A stretch of DNA of 64,000 nucleotides from Sphingobacterium sp. SYP-B4668. Lineage in GTDB: Bacteria; Bacteroidota; Bacteroidia; Sphingobacteriales; Sphingobacteriaceae. Below the pieces are notes generated by a model that was not told the origin of the DNA, made no database searches, and saw only the letters and a program-made list of their open reading frames with translations. The stretch spans positions 5,332,001 through 5,396,000 of the forward strand of contig NZ_CP115483.1 of assembly GCF_027627455.1 (NCBI RefSeq), written 5' to 3'. A program made the position numbers and the translations under genes. Below, in pieces: positions 12,901 through 20,627 of the stretch (position 1 is the stretch's first letter; the number at the start of each line of letters is the position of its first letter).

Positions 12901-13558
12901 ACACTATCATTTGGATCAATCACAAAATACTGGACGTTTCATATTAAGCAATCAGGCCCTCCATTCCTATGATAGTCTCACTGTTGACAAGGACAAAACA
13001 TTTATCGGTATTTCAGCGCGCCTACAGCAAGACAATCGCAACAGCAAGCTCCATCCTACCAAAGGCGGCTATTTCAAGGCCTCTTTAGATGGCTTTACCG
13101 GCCTTAGTCGACATGCCCGTTCCTATGCTCAAGTCTCGGCCGAAATAGGCTTCTATAAAAGTATATCAAATGATGCAATCGTATTCGCTAATCGTCTCGG
13201 CGCCGGCAGTAATTTTGGAAAGCCCACGTTTTATCAATCGCTATTTCTAGGAGGTCAGGGAAATCTTCGAGGCTTTCGCCAATATAGATTTGCTGGAGAT
13301 CAATATCTATACAACAATTTTGAGACACGCGCCCGAATCCGCCATATTAACAGTTACATTTTACCCGGTGAGATTGGAATCTTGGGCCTTTACGATGTCG
13401 GAAGAGTCTGGTCCAAAACCGAAGAGAAAGACAATCTACATCATGGAGTAGGGGGTGGGGTCTATTATATTCTAGCCAAAATGGTAGCCTTTCAATATGT
13501 CATGGCTCATTCCAAAGAAGGTTGGTATCCATATTTTTCAATGGGTTTTAGATTTTAG
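9932..13558 (+). CDS. Metallophosphoesterase with kinase-like middle segment and C-terminal Omp85-type barrel
   Basis: A 1208-residue exported protein. After a signal peptide (about 1-21) comes a calcineurin-like phosphoesterase: GDAGD near 33, GDN near 66, GNHDW at 106-110, SHHP near 206 and GHDHG at 289-293 supply the two-metal site. The middle (about 420-740) has LRSVNK (K460), LINDWDRHEDQW (D579-R580-H581) and PRDRDQ (D607, D609), which resembles the Lys/DRH/metal-Asp pattern of FAM20- and HipA-like kinases; this is inference. The last 380 residues form a surface-antigen/Omp85-like beta-barrel (GGQGNLRGFRQYRF; terminal Phe). The protein would thus be outer-membrane anchored with catalytic domains on one face. 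The start at 9932 gives a clean signal peptide; 9887 and 9938 are alternatives. The next gene follows after 9 bp. Confidence 0.8.
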   Translation: MQMKILCFLIIQLLCAQSFAQNQSVKTRLILIGDAGDLSPEQQAIIPQAASLILPHQTTVLFLGDNIYPDGMALSGHKDEHRTQEILKSQYLPLRAVGAPVYFIPGNHDWDYMGKDGLAKIRAQGQFIQNQQDSLLKLVPANGCPGPIEIPLSRDLVLIAYDSEYWLFPHQKNTPNVDCECTSKADFLQQLDQLFYDNRDKTIILASHHPMRTYGTHGGYYSIKQHIFPLTEKWKNLYLPLPFVGSLYPILRSTVLQTPEDKPHPLYTDLVDEVTALFKSFPNIIYVSGHDHGLQLIQDQDITQVVSGAGAKSAYIHPGKYLKYKSAKQGLVVIDQLLDNSTRISFYIYDGQHLKEEYAHIKPYVDVQPLIHSAYNITAGEDSVTVQVNPKYNTANKFQRFFLGENYRKEWAAHTTLPILRISQIQGGLKPTKRGGGMQSISIRLEDSTGREWALRSVNKRTESLIPEELHDTFVQNILDDANSAQHPYSALMIPPLANAIKLPVAHPIIGVVAADSSLGVYNNLFANQVALLEEREPLGKSDNTIKMLQKLQDDNDNEVKGKVFLRARMLDVLINDWDRHEDQWRWYDENRGTKNKDRDYIPIPRDRDQALRVTQGFITSNIYQPFIMPTMQGFSSKISRINYSMIKSRFLNAAPSAQLSYDDWMKEVHQFKAKLTDSVLQASVNQLPQSAIEIRGNDIFQTLKARRDALPTVMKKHYAFINNIVDIHLSDKNEKVTIKDTANGGVKLSIDKINKDGVLTKSILNRTFTTNLTKEIRLYLGKGADSVVILDKKSKIKLRIIGDYDPKTYLVQGEAKRVQLYENNDSSTIIGPSKPLKRQISSDSSNIAFVPVNLYNTWLPLLSAGYNVDDGILLGVGTKYTHQRGFRKSPFTHTQEFGVLGSIRTGAYRINYRGHWKDLLGQADLVVDALAKAPDNSQNFFGMGNSSTFLEDIYGSKYYRARFNIYQLTPQLHWEPTSTLSYSIGPSLQHYHLDQSQNTGRFILSNQALHSYDSLTVDKDKTFIGISARLQQDNRNSKLHPTKGGYFKASLDGFTGLSRHARSYAQVSAEIGFYKSISNDAIVFANRLGAGSNFGKPTFYQSLFLGGQGNLRGFRQYRFAGDQYLYNNFETRARIRHINSYILPGEIGILGLYDVGRVWSKTEEKDNLHHGVGGGVYYILAKMVAFQYVMAHSKEGWYPYFSMGFRF

Positions 13559-13567
13559 TTATGATTT

Positions 13568-15919
13568 ATGCAAGCTACAGCACTTAATATTTTCAAATCC
13601 GAACAGCTCCTCGGGAGCAGCATATCCGAAGAGGTTTCACTTGTACCATTCCTGAATTATCTTCAGCAAAGGGCGCAAGTCCCCGATCCGAGCAAGCGTC
13701 TCATCCCAGCTTTCGTCCTTGACAAGTTAACAGAGCTACAACAGAAGTATGGAAGCATGTCCGCTTCCAATCACGAGCTATTTGCCGAAGGGCTCTATCT
13801 CATCTTCAACCTGACGACTTCTATGACGGGCGATGACGAACAGGCCCTATGGGGAATAGCATCTCCCATTAGCCAAACAGCCTTTTACGGCACCGACGCT
13901 TTTTATACGCTACTGACCCAACCCATCTTTACCGAGGACCAATTCAACAATCCCCCTATTACTGGATCTATTGCTCCCCATATCAGGCAGATGTATTCTT
14001 TAGTCTTGCAGCGGTTTTACGGCTTCCCCTTAACCGATACTCACAAACTATCTTACACCTTGAAAGATGACCACGGCAATCCACAAGCTTATTACGAACT
14101 TCATATCGATTATTCATTTGTCGACATTACCTATCGCGGCATCCTTCCAACGATTGATTATTCTCAACTCCGCAATCGAAATAAGAACGTCGAAGTTGAC
14201 TGGTCTCAATTGATTGATGCATTAGATTTAAGCCAGTTCGAATTTTCAGGTTTCTCCATACTCTCACTCAAAGACATCACCGAAGAGCATGTCACGAGTC
14301 GAATCAAGTCCATGATGTCAAATTTGTCAATTTACGAGCCCAAGACCTATTTCTCCGAATTAGAACAGCATATTAAAACTTTCTTTGGGTCACAAGACAT
14401 CAACTTCAGTCTATTTCCGCTCTTCTATCTCAACGGGGGAGCCATTTTAGACTCCGATTTTGCGCAGAAAAGCATCCTATTTGGTCCGTTTCAAAAATAT
14501 ATCAAGCAGTATGACCCCAATTTTCTAAGCCAATATCTCCAAATTCCATATTCTATCGTTTACAATTTAGTAGACGGTATGGACAATTCGGATACGCCTC
14601 TCCTACACACACTTCAAGAACAAGGTATTATGACATATCTAGCACTTCCGCTATATTACAACCATAGTCTCTCTGGGGTTCTTGAGATTTATTCCAGTAA
14701 AGAAGCCACGCTTGACAACACCATCCTTTCCAAACTAAGGCAACTCATTACCTTGTTATCTCAATTAGCTTTCGACCTTTCATTGGAATTCAAAAACAGA
14801 TTAGACTCCGTTATCATTGAGCATTTCACGGCGCTTCAACCTGCCGTACAATGGAAGTTCAATGAAGTTGCCGCCGAGTACCTCGGCAAATTATTCTATC
14901 ACAAGGAGAATTCCAGGATTCAGACCGTCCATTTTCCAAATGTATATCCGCTCTATGGAGCCATTGACGTCAGAGACTCGTCCGTGCTTCGAAACATAGC
15001 GATCAAAAAGGACTTCCAACAACAACACTTCGCATTAGAAAAATTAGTAAGTGACATCAGAAAAATATACGATCCAAGATCCACAAGAGAGTTCCATCTC
15101 CGTATACAACAATCCCAACACCTTCTAGAAATTAGCAGTTTTGACGAGGCCGTCATCAATGCTACCGATTTCCTACAAAACGAGACACCCTCTTTTTTTG
15201 CTGCACTTGCTGGTCAAAATCCAGTTGTTGATGGGCTTATCGCAGCCTATCATTGTAATAGTGAGCAACATCCAGATAACACCAATCGCTTTCAACGAGA
15301 ATTTGAGACATCCATCCAACAACTTAATGCCATTATCAATGACGAGCTTGATGCTTTAAATGCCTTCATTCAAGGAAATTACCCCTCTTATTTTGAACGA
15401 TTTAGGACTGACGGTGTTGAATACGACATCTACGTTGGATCATCCATCACCCCTCAACAAGTTTTTGATAACAACATTATTAGGATATTTAGACTTCAGC
15501 AACTCATTACAATGGCCAGGATTGGGGTCAAACTCCAACACATAAAATCCCATCTACCCCTTGCCCTTGAGACCACCCAACTTATATTCGTCAGTACCAA
15601 CAATATCGACATCTCTTTTCGCAGTGACGAGCGCCGTTTTGATGTAGAGGGCTCTTACAATATCAGACATCAGATTATCAAAAAGCGATTGGACAAGATT
15701 AGGATCAAGGATACTTTGGAACGCCTTACGCAGCCCCAAAAGATTTCCATTGTATACTTTTCTGACCATGTTGTATCCGAATTAAAAGAAAGCATCCGCA
15801 ATTTACAAACAGAGAGCCTCCTCGCACCAGGTATTGAGGATCTCGAACTGGAAAAAGTTCCAGGAGTAGATGGTCTCAGGGCATTAAGAGTGACTATTAA
15901 TCTAGATTATTCCCTTTAA
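13568..15919 (+). CDS. GAF-domain-containing protein
   Basis: A 783-residue soluble protein with no signal peptide. Residues about 310-420 (LLHTLQEQGIMTYLALPL, then LSGVLEIYSSKE) have the strand pattern of a GAF sensor domain. The flanking parts are conserved in Bacteroidota proteins but have no named function. No output domain (kinase, cyclase, HTH) was recognised. It starts 9 bp after the outer-membrane phosphoesterase gene, so both are probably made from one mRNA, which suggests related roles; what ligand it senses is unknown. Confidence 0.65.
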   Translation: MQATALNIFKSEQLLGSSISEEVSLVPFLNYLQQRAQVPDPSKRLIPAFVLDKLTELQQKYGSMSASNHELFAEGLYLIFNLTTSMTGDDEQALWGIASPISQTAFYGTDAFYTLLTQPIFTEDQFNNPPITGSIAPHIRQMYSLVLQRFYGFPLTDTHKLSYTLKDDHGNPQAYYELHIDYSFVDITYRGILPTIDYSQLRNRNKNVEVDWSQLIDALDLSQFEFSGFSILSLKDITEEHVTSRIKSMMSNLSIYEPKTYFSELEQHIKTFFGSQDINFSLFPLFYLNGGAILDSDFAQKSILFGPFQKYIKQYDPNFLSQYLQIPYSIVYNLVDGMDNSDTPLLHTLQEQGIMTYLALPLYYNHSLSGVLEIYSSKEATLDNTILSKLRQLITLLSQLAFDLSLEFKNRLDSVIIEHFTALQPAVQWKFNEVAAEYLGKLFYHKENSRIQTVHFPNVYPLYGAIDVRDSSVLRNIAIKKDFQQQHFALEKLVSDIRKIYDPRSTREFHLRIQQSQHLLEISSFDEAVINATDFLQNETPSFFAALAGQNPVVDGLIAAYHCNSEQHPDNTNRFQREFETSIQQLNAIINDELDALNAFIQGNYPSYFERFRTDGVEYDIYVGSSITPQQVFDNNIIRIFRLQQLITMARIGVKLQHIKSHLPLALETTQLIFVSTNNIDISFRSDERRFDVEGSYNIRHQIIKKRLDKIRIKDTLERLTQPQKISIVYFSDHVVSELKESIRNLQTESLLAPGIEDLELEKVPGVDGLRALRVTINLDYSL

Positions 15920-15979
15920 TAACGAAGGGTGCGCATATTTATTTGACAAATTGCTTATACTTGAATCCAAATTAAGGTC

Positions 15980-16606
15980 ATGACAGATGCCAACTATATT
16001 TATTACAGCGATCTTGTCGCCACCATGTTTTTCGCTATTTCAGGGGCCATGGCCGCCAATCGTAAAAACATAGACATGTTTGGCGCTACTTTTCTGGGTT
16101 TCGTTACCGCCATAGGAGGGGGTTCTCTTAGAGATATATTCCTCAATCTTCGGCCGGTTTGGGTAAATGATGGCAATTATCTAATTGCCATATTGATAGG
16201 AGTCATTATCGCCTTGTTAGCCAATGAAAGGTTAGATCGTTTTGCTCGGACACTATCTCTTTTCGATGCGATTGGTATTGGCTTTTTCACAATTGTTGGT
16301 GTCCAAAAGTCACTCACTTACGAAAGCACCGAAATTGCGGCTGTTGTCTTTGGAATGTTTACCGCTGTCATGGGAGGAGTCATTCGAGATACCCTTATGA
16401 ATGAAACACCTTTAATCTTTCGTAAAGAAATATATGCCACCGCCTGCCTAGCAGGCGCAGTTTCCTTTATTCTGCTACGAAATACAGGAATGAATAATTC
16501 AGGTTGTGCATTTGTTGGTGCGGCCATTGTCTTTATCATACGCATGGTATCTATAAAATACCGATTATACCTTCCCGCCGTGGGTGAGTTAAAAAGACCT
16601 TTGTGA
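15980..16606 (+). CDS. Trimeric intracellular cation channel (TRIC) family protein
   Basis: A 208-residue inner-membrane protein made of two repeats of about three helices each. The family (formerly UPF0126; YadS/YicG in E. coli) is recognised by the duplicated glycine-rich motif seen here as FVTAIGGGSLRDIFLN near 49 and FTAVMGGVIRDTLMNE near 133. Bacterial TRIC proteins form potassium-permeable trimers; the transported ion here is not known. It lies 60 bp after the GAF gene on the same strand and ends at a strong bidirectional terminator. Confidence 0.88.
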   Translation: MTDANYIYYSDLVATMFFAISGAMAANRKNIDMFGATFLGFVTAIGGGSLRDIFLNLRPVWVNDGNYLIAILIGVIIALLANERLDRFARTLSLFDAIGIGFFTIVGVQKSLTYESTEIAAVVFGMFTAVMGGVIRDTLMNETPLIFRKEIYATACLAGAVSFILLRNTGMNNSGCAFVGAAIVFIIRMVSIKYRLYLPAVGELKRPL

Positions 16607-16664
16607 TTCATCCAAGAGGGGAGACCCTTGGAGCTTTGATATAGCATCAAACATACACTTATCA

Positions 16665-16710
16665 GAGAAGAAAAAGCGTTAAGGAGTTCCCCTTAACGCT
16701 TTTTCTTCTC
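16665..16710. terminator. Bidirectional terminator between TRIC and def
   Basis: A perfect 20-bp inverted repeat (GAGAAGAAAAAGCGTTAAGG and its complement) with a 6-base loop. Its right arm includes the last codons (Lys-Lys-Arg-stop) of def, so the terminator stem is partly coding. A-rich and T-rich ends allow use in both directions. Confidence 0.85.
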
Positions 16711-17271
16711 TAACGGAAATTTCATCTTGTATCCTACACGCACCATTCCCTTCGATATAGCATCCAGCTTGCTTTTCAGCATAGCTTTTTTCAGTGGGCC
16801 AAGTTTATCCGTAAATAGCTTTCCTTCCAGATGGTCGTATTCATGCTGCACCACTCTCGCCGCTAACCCCTTAAGTTCAATCTCTTGCTCTTCAAAGTTT
16901 TCATCAAGGTAGTTGATGACGACATCCGAGTAGCGGAATACCTCTTCATTAATATCCGGAATACTTAGACACCCCTCACTAAACCCCCATTTTTCCCCCT
17001 TCTCTTCTACTATGATCGGATTGATAAATACCTTTTTAAAGCCCTTCAATGATTGATCTTCATCATCGTCCTCTGCAAAGGGCGAAGCATCTATCACAAA
17101 TAGACGAATAGGAACCCCGATTTGAGGTGCCGCTAGGCCTACACCATTTGCAGCATACATCGTATCAAACATATTTACGATTAATTCTTTAATTTGCGGA
17201 TAATCTTCATCTATCTCTGCCGTCTTCTTTCTTAAGACAGGATCTCCATACGCTACTATTGGAAGTTTCAT
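16693..17271 (-). CDS. def: Peptide deformylase
   Basis: A 192-residue metalloenzyme that removes the formyl group from the N-terminal methionine of new proteins. All three signature motifs are present: GVGLAAPQIG near 44, EGCLSIP (metal-binding Cys) near 100 and QHEYDHLEGK (two metal-binding His and catalytic Glu) near 145. The length is normal for type 1 deformylases. The start at 17271 (MKLPIVAYG) is chosen because the frame upstream to 17364 lacks conserved features and the family begins close to this sequence. It is a single transcription unit convergent with the TRIC gene. Confidence 0.96.
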   Translation of the reverse strand: MKLPIVAYGDPVLRKKTAEIDEDYPQIKELIVNMFDTMYAANGVGLAAPQIGVPIRLFVIDASPFAEDDDEDQSLKGFKKVFINPIIVEEKGEKWGFSEGCLSIPDINEEVFRYSDVVINYLDENFEEQEIELKGLAARVVQHEYDHLEGKLFTDKLGPLKKAMLKSKLDAISKGMVRVGYKMKFPLEKKKR

Positions 17272-17441
17272 CTCTATTAATTTTGTGGGTACAAAGTTAC
17301 CAATATTTTTTTTGAAAGTACTTTCTTTTCCACTCGCAGATACAATCGCATTCTTCTTCCACACACATTGATCCTCTACAAAAAATTCCTTAGACTCTTT
17401 TTTATCCCCTAATATGCCTTACTTTTGTCAATACAACCCAC

Positions 17442-18230
17442 ATGGATATGGATTCAGAGCACCACTCTTCTCAGTATTTTACACAGCAACTTTCAAGAGC
17501 ATTGAATCAAGAGCTCTCCCTCTCGATAATACAACCAGGAGTCTTCGGTATCTCTGGCCCAACCTTTCCATTTCACATTTACATATACACGCATTTCATC
17601 GCGCAAAGAATATCCTCTACGATACATGACATCGACAACATACATATAGATGCTGAAGATATCCTCATCCAGCAACATAAGATAATCCAAAGGATAAAAA
17701 CACTTGCTGGACAAGCCGTTCGTATATATGCTCGGCATACTGTTGTTGCCAGAATAGACAAAAAGATGAGCCTTGAATTTCAACAAGACCATCATCTTCA
17801 AAAAGCTGTAGCAGGCAAGTATCGTTATGGCCTATTTTTCAATGGTGATTTAGTTTCCATTGCGATTTTCTCAGGTGGCCGCCATATGGATGAAAGGCCT
17901 CTATCATACCGCTCCTTCGAGTTGATCCGATTTTGTCATAAACAAGGCATTATCGTCGTCGGCGGAATCAGCAAATTGATACAAGCCTTTCAAGCTGATT
18001 TTCATCCAGGAGATATCATGACCTATGCCGATCGAGATTGGAGTCAAGATTCCAGTCTTACCAAAATTGGCTTTCTAAAAAAAAGTCAGACCAGCCCCCA
18101 GCAATTTTGGTTTAATGGCCAAGAACGTCATACACTTACTCCATCCAACGAAGACGAGCTTAAGAAATTATATCCCTCTGGATATCCAAAGAGCAATAGT
18201 GGGAGTTTAAAAATGGTCCTAACATTATGA
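17442..18230 (+). CDS. Conserved protein of unknown function, homing-endonuclease-associated C-terminal motif
   Basis: A 262-residue protein without signal peptide or membrane segment. The N-terminal half has no recognisable motif. The C-terminal half (about 130-255) contains GLFFNGDLVSIAIFSGGR, a middle GGISKLIQAFQ, then GDIMTYADRDWSQDSSLTKIGF and a following FWFNG. This arrangement recalls the C-terminal region attached to some phage-type (Hef-like) homing endonucleases, read from memory and not checked. No catalytic nuclease motif was identified. It is divergent from def and 70 bp upstream of the Gfo/Idh/MocA gene. Start 17442 or 17448 are equally plausible. Confidence 0.5.
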   Translation: MDMDSEHHSSQYFTQQLSRALNQELSLSIIQPGVFGISGPTFPFHIYIYTHFIAQRISSTIHDIDNIHIDAEDILIQQHKIIQRIKTLAGQAVRIYARHTVVARIDKKMSLEFQQDHHLQKAVAGKYRYGLFFNGDLVSIAIFSGGRHMDERPLSYRSFELIRFCHKQGIIVVGGISKLIQAFQADFHPGDIMTYADRDWSQDSSLTKIGFLKKSQTSPQQFWFNGQERHTLTPSNEDELKKLYPSGYPKSNSGSLKMVLTL

Positions 18231-18300
18231 AAGCAAACCACAATTGTGTATATTTAACACAGTAAACTTGAGTCTAAACAGAAAAATACAAATTATAAAT

Positions 18301-19473
18301 ATGAAACGTAAACTACGCATGGGCATGGTGGGCGGAGGTAACGATGCCTTTATCGGAGCTGTACACCGTATTGCCGCCTTTATGGATGGAAAGATAGAAT
18401 TGGTTTGTGGCGCCTTTAGCATTGACCCACAGATATCGAAGCAGTCAGGAGAAGATTTGTTCATTTCCCCTGATCGCGTCTATGAAAACTATGAAGAGAT
18501 GATTACCAAAGAAGCTTCCCTCCCAGAGGGAGAGCGCATGGATTTTGTCACGATTGTCACTCCTAATTTTTTACATTTCGGCCCTGCAAAACTCGCCTTG
18601 GAAAATGGCTTTGACGTAGTCGTTGAAAAACCAATGACAGTTTCCTTAGAAGAAGCGGAAGAACTTCGAAGCATTGTAGAAAAGACAGGTCGTACACTTT
18701 GCCTTACCCATACCTATTCTGGTTATCCTATGGTCAAGCAGGCAAAAGCCATGGTCAAAGCAGGCCATTTCGGAAAGGTACGCAAGATTGTTGTTGAGTA
18801 TCCTCAAGGTTGGTTGAGCCGCCTATCTGAACGAGAAGGCAATGCAGGTGCAGCATGGAGAGCAGATCCCAAGCGTTCAGGCAAATCACTCGTTATGGGT
18901 GATATCGGTACACACGCCGCGCATCTAGCCGAGTACGTATCTGGATTAAAAATAACCGAACTTTGCGCAGACTTGACAACATTTGTCGAAGGTCGATTAT
19001 TGGATGATGATGGCTCTGTATTATTACGATTTGAAGGAGGTGCAAAGGGAGTACTCATGGCATCGCAAATTTCCGCAGGAGAGGAAAATGCTGTCCGCAT
19101 TCGTATATACGGTGAAAAAGGAGGGTTAGAATGGGCTAACGAAGACCCCAACAACCTCATTATAAAAATGTTAGACCAACCTCGCCAACTCTACCGTACG
19201 GGCAATGCATATGCCGCACCTTACACCTTGAGTTCATTTGCCACTCACAATACACGTATTCCTGCCGGGCATCCAGAAGGCTTGTTAGAATCCTTCGCTA
19301 ATATCTATCGTAACTTTGCACAGACCGTGTCCGCCAAACGTGATGGCGTCACACCATCTGCCGAATCTCTAGATTTTCCAAATGTCCAAGATGGAGTAAG
19401 AGGCATGGCCTTTATAGAAACCGTTGTCTTGAATAACGAAGGCAACGAAAAATGGACTAAATTTGTTGTGTGA
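18301..19473 (+). CDS. Gfo/Idh/MocA family oxidoreductase
   Basis: A 390-residue NAD(P)-dependent sugar-type dehydrogenase. The N-terminal Rossmann motif is MGMVGGGNDAFIGAVHR; the family's EKP motif is present as VVEKPMTVSLEEA near 100, and the C-terminal substrate domain contains GDIGTHAAHLAEYV (catalytic His region) near 200. Related Bacteroidota enzymes act on inositols or sugar derivatives; the substrate cannot be told from sequence. There is no Tat signal, so it is cytoplasmic. The start at 18301 is preferred over 18244 because it directly precedes the Rossmann fold. miaA starts 50 bp downstream. Confidence 0.9.
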   Translation: MKRKLRMGMVGGGNDAFIGAVHRIAAFMDGKIELVCGAFSIDPQISKQSGEDLFISPDRVYENYEEMITKEASLPEGERMDFVTIVTPNFLHFGPAKLALENGFDVVVEKPMTVSLEEAEELRSIVEKTGRTLCLTHTYSGYPMVKQAKAMVKAGHFGKVRKIVVEYPQGWLSRLSEREGNAGAAWRADPKRSGKSLVMGDIGTHAAHLAEYVSGLKITELCADLTTFVEGRLLDDDGSVLLRFEGGAKGVLMASQISAGEENAVRIRIYGEKGGLEWANEDPNNLIIKMLDQPRQLYRTGNAYAAPYTLSSFATHNTRIPAGHPEGLLESFANIYRNFAQTVSAKRDGVTPSAESLDFPNVQDGVRGMAFIETVVLNNEGNEKWTKFVV

Positions 19474-19523
19474 TAACTTCACTAGATAAACTACTTTCTT
19501 CATTGGAGCAACACCATGTTCCA

Positions 19524-20378
19524 ATGAAGAAAATTATCACCATACTCGGACCCACCGCTTCCGGCAAGACCGCCCTCGCCGTCCAAGTTGCCAGGCATAT
19601 TGGTGCCGAAATTATAAGTGCAGATTCCAGACAAGTGTATCGTCGAATGGACATTGGCACAGGAAAAGACCTTTTAGAATATCAAGATGTACCCTATCAT
19701 CTTATTGACATTTGTGAACCAGGAGATAAATATCACCTCGGCCAATTCATACAAGACTTCCAACAAGCCCATCAACAAATATTAGCGCGCAATAAATACA
19801 CTATTCTATGTGGCGGCACGGGTTTATACCTACAAAGCATTATCCAGCACAACAAATATGCTCTAACTCCCATTATCGAAGGTTTCAAAGATCAACTTAT
19901 TAAGTGCCCCAAAGAAGACCTAATAAATACGTTATCCCATTACACCATTCCCTCGGATTTCCGCATTGACACCTCTACTAATAAAAGAATCGTTCGTGCT
20001 ATTGAGATTCTCGAATTTTTAAAAATCCACCCCAATCATTCCCTTCAACAATCCCCTCCACAATCGATTGTATTTGGATTGAATCCTCCCGCAGAAGCAA
20101 GACGAAAGCAAATCAGCATCCGTCTACACGATCGTTTGAAGCAAGGACTTATACAAGAAGTTACCCATTTACTCGCGCAAGGATTACGACACGAAGATTT
20201 GCAGTATTATGGGTTAGAATACAAATATACCTCTCTGTACCTCCTTGGAGAGATAAATGAAGCCTATTTTATAGACAAGCTCGAGACAGAGATACACCGC
20301 TACGCCAAACGACAGATGACCTATTTCAGAAAGATGGAAAAGGACGGCATACACATTCACTGGATTTCCTCCACCTAG
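19524..20378 (+). CDS. miaA: tRNA dimethylallyltransferase
   Basis: A 284-residue enzyme that adds a dimethylallyl group to A37 of tRNAs reading codons that start with U. Seen: P-loop GPTASGKT near residue 9, SADSRQVYRRMDIGTGK near 34-50 (substrate loop), CGGTGLYLQS near 95 and YYGLEYK near 232. It is slightly shorter than the usual 300 residues. The start at 19524 puts the P-loop at the expected distance from the N-terminus; an in-frame GTG at 19470, overlapping the previous gene, would add 18 residues that are not family-like. Bacteroidota often carry two miaA copies, so this may be one of two. Confidence 0.93.
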   Translation: MKKIITILGPTASGKTALAVQVARHIGAEIISADSRQVYRRMDIGTGKDLLEYQDVPYHLIDICEPGDKYHLGQFIQDFQQAHQQILARNKYTILCGGTGLYLQSIIQHNKYALTPIIEGFKDQLIKCPKEDLINTLSHYTIPSDFRIDTSTNKRIVRAIEILEFLKIHPNHSLQQSPPQSIVFGLNPPAEARRKQISIRLHDRLKQGLIQEVTHLLAQGLRHEDLQYYGLEYKYTSLYLLGEINEAYFIDKLETEIHRYAKRQMTYFRKMEKDGIHIHWISST

Positions 20379-20542
20379 CCAATATCAAGATGTTGAAACA
20401 TATCTCTCAATGCCAACATGCAGCCCACAATCACGATCAATAACCTGAGCAAACCACTACCTTCAAAGCCATCTTTAACTTCAGATACTGCCCATACGGC
20501 ATAAGATGGGTTCCTTCTTACCGTTTGTCTTTTCCATTCCAA
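20375..20542 (-). CDS. Possible 55-residue small membrane protein (TTG start)
   Basis: A short minus-strand frame lying between the rng terminator and the end of miaA. The product begins (TTG) EWKRQTVRRNPSYAVWAV, continues with EVKDGFEGSG and ends with a hydrophobic helix LLRLLIVIVGCMLALRDM. The mixture of a basic N-terminus, acidic loop and one membrane helix looks protein-like. Its stop overlaps the miaA stop by 4 bp in convergent orientation, a typical tight packing of real genes. There is no ATG in frame; the first upstream stop is just before the TTG. No family was recognised. Confidence 0.35.
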   Translation of the reverse strand: MEWKRQTVRRNPSYAVWAVSEVKDGFEGSGLLRLLIVIVGCMLALRDMFQHLDIG

Positions 20543-20578
20543 TCTTTATACCCGTTTCATGAACCAATCATCTATCAT

Positions 20579-20610
20579 AAAAAAAGGGCCGGTATCACTA
20601 CCAGCCCTTT
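20579..20610 (-). terminator. Terminator of the HU-rng operon
   Basis: On the minus strand AAAGGGC/GCCCTTT with an inner GGTA/TACC pairing forms a hairpin followed by seven T. It lies 18 bp beyond the rng stop codon. Confidence 0.85.
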
Positions 20611-20627
20611 CAATGTCTTTTTTTCTA

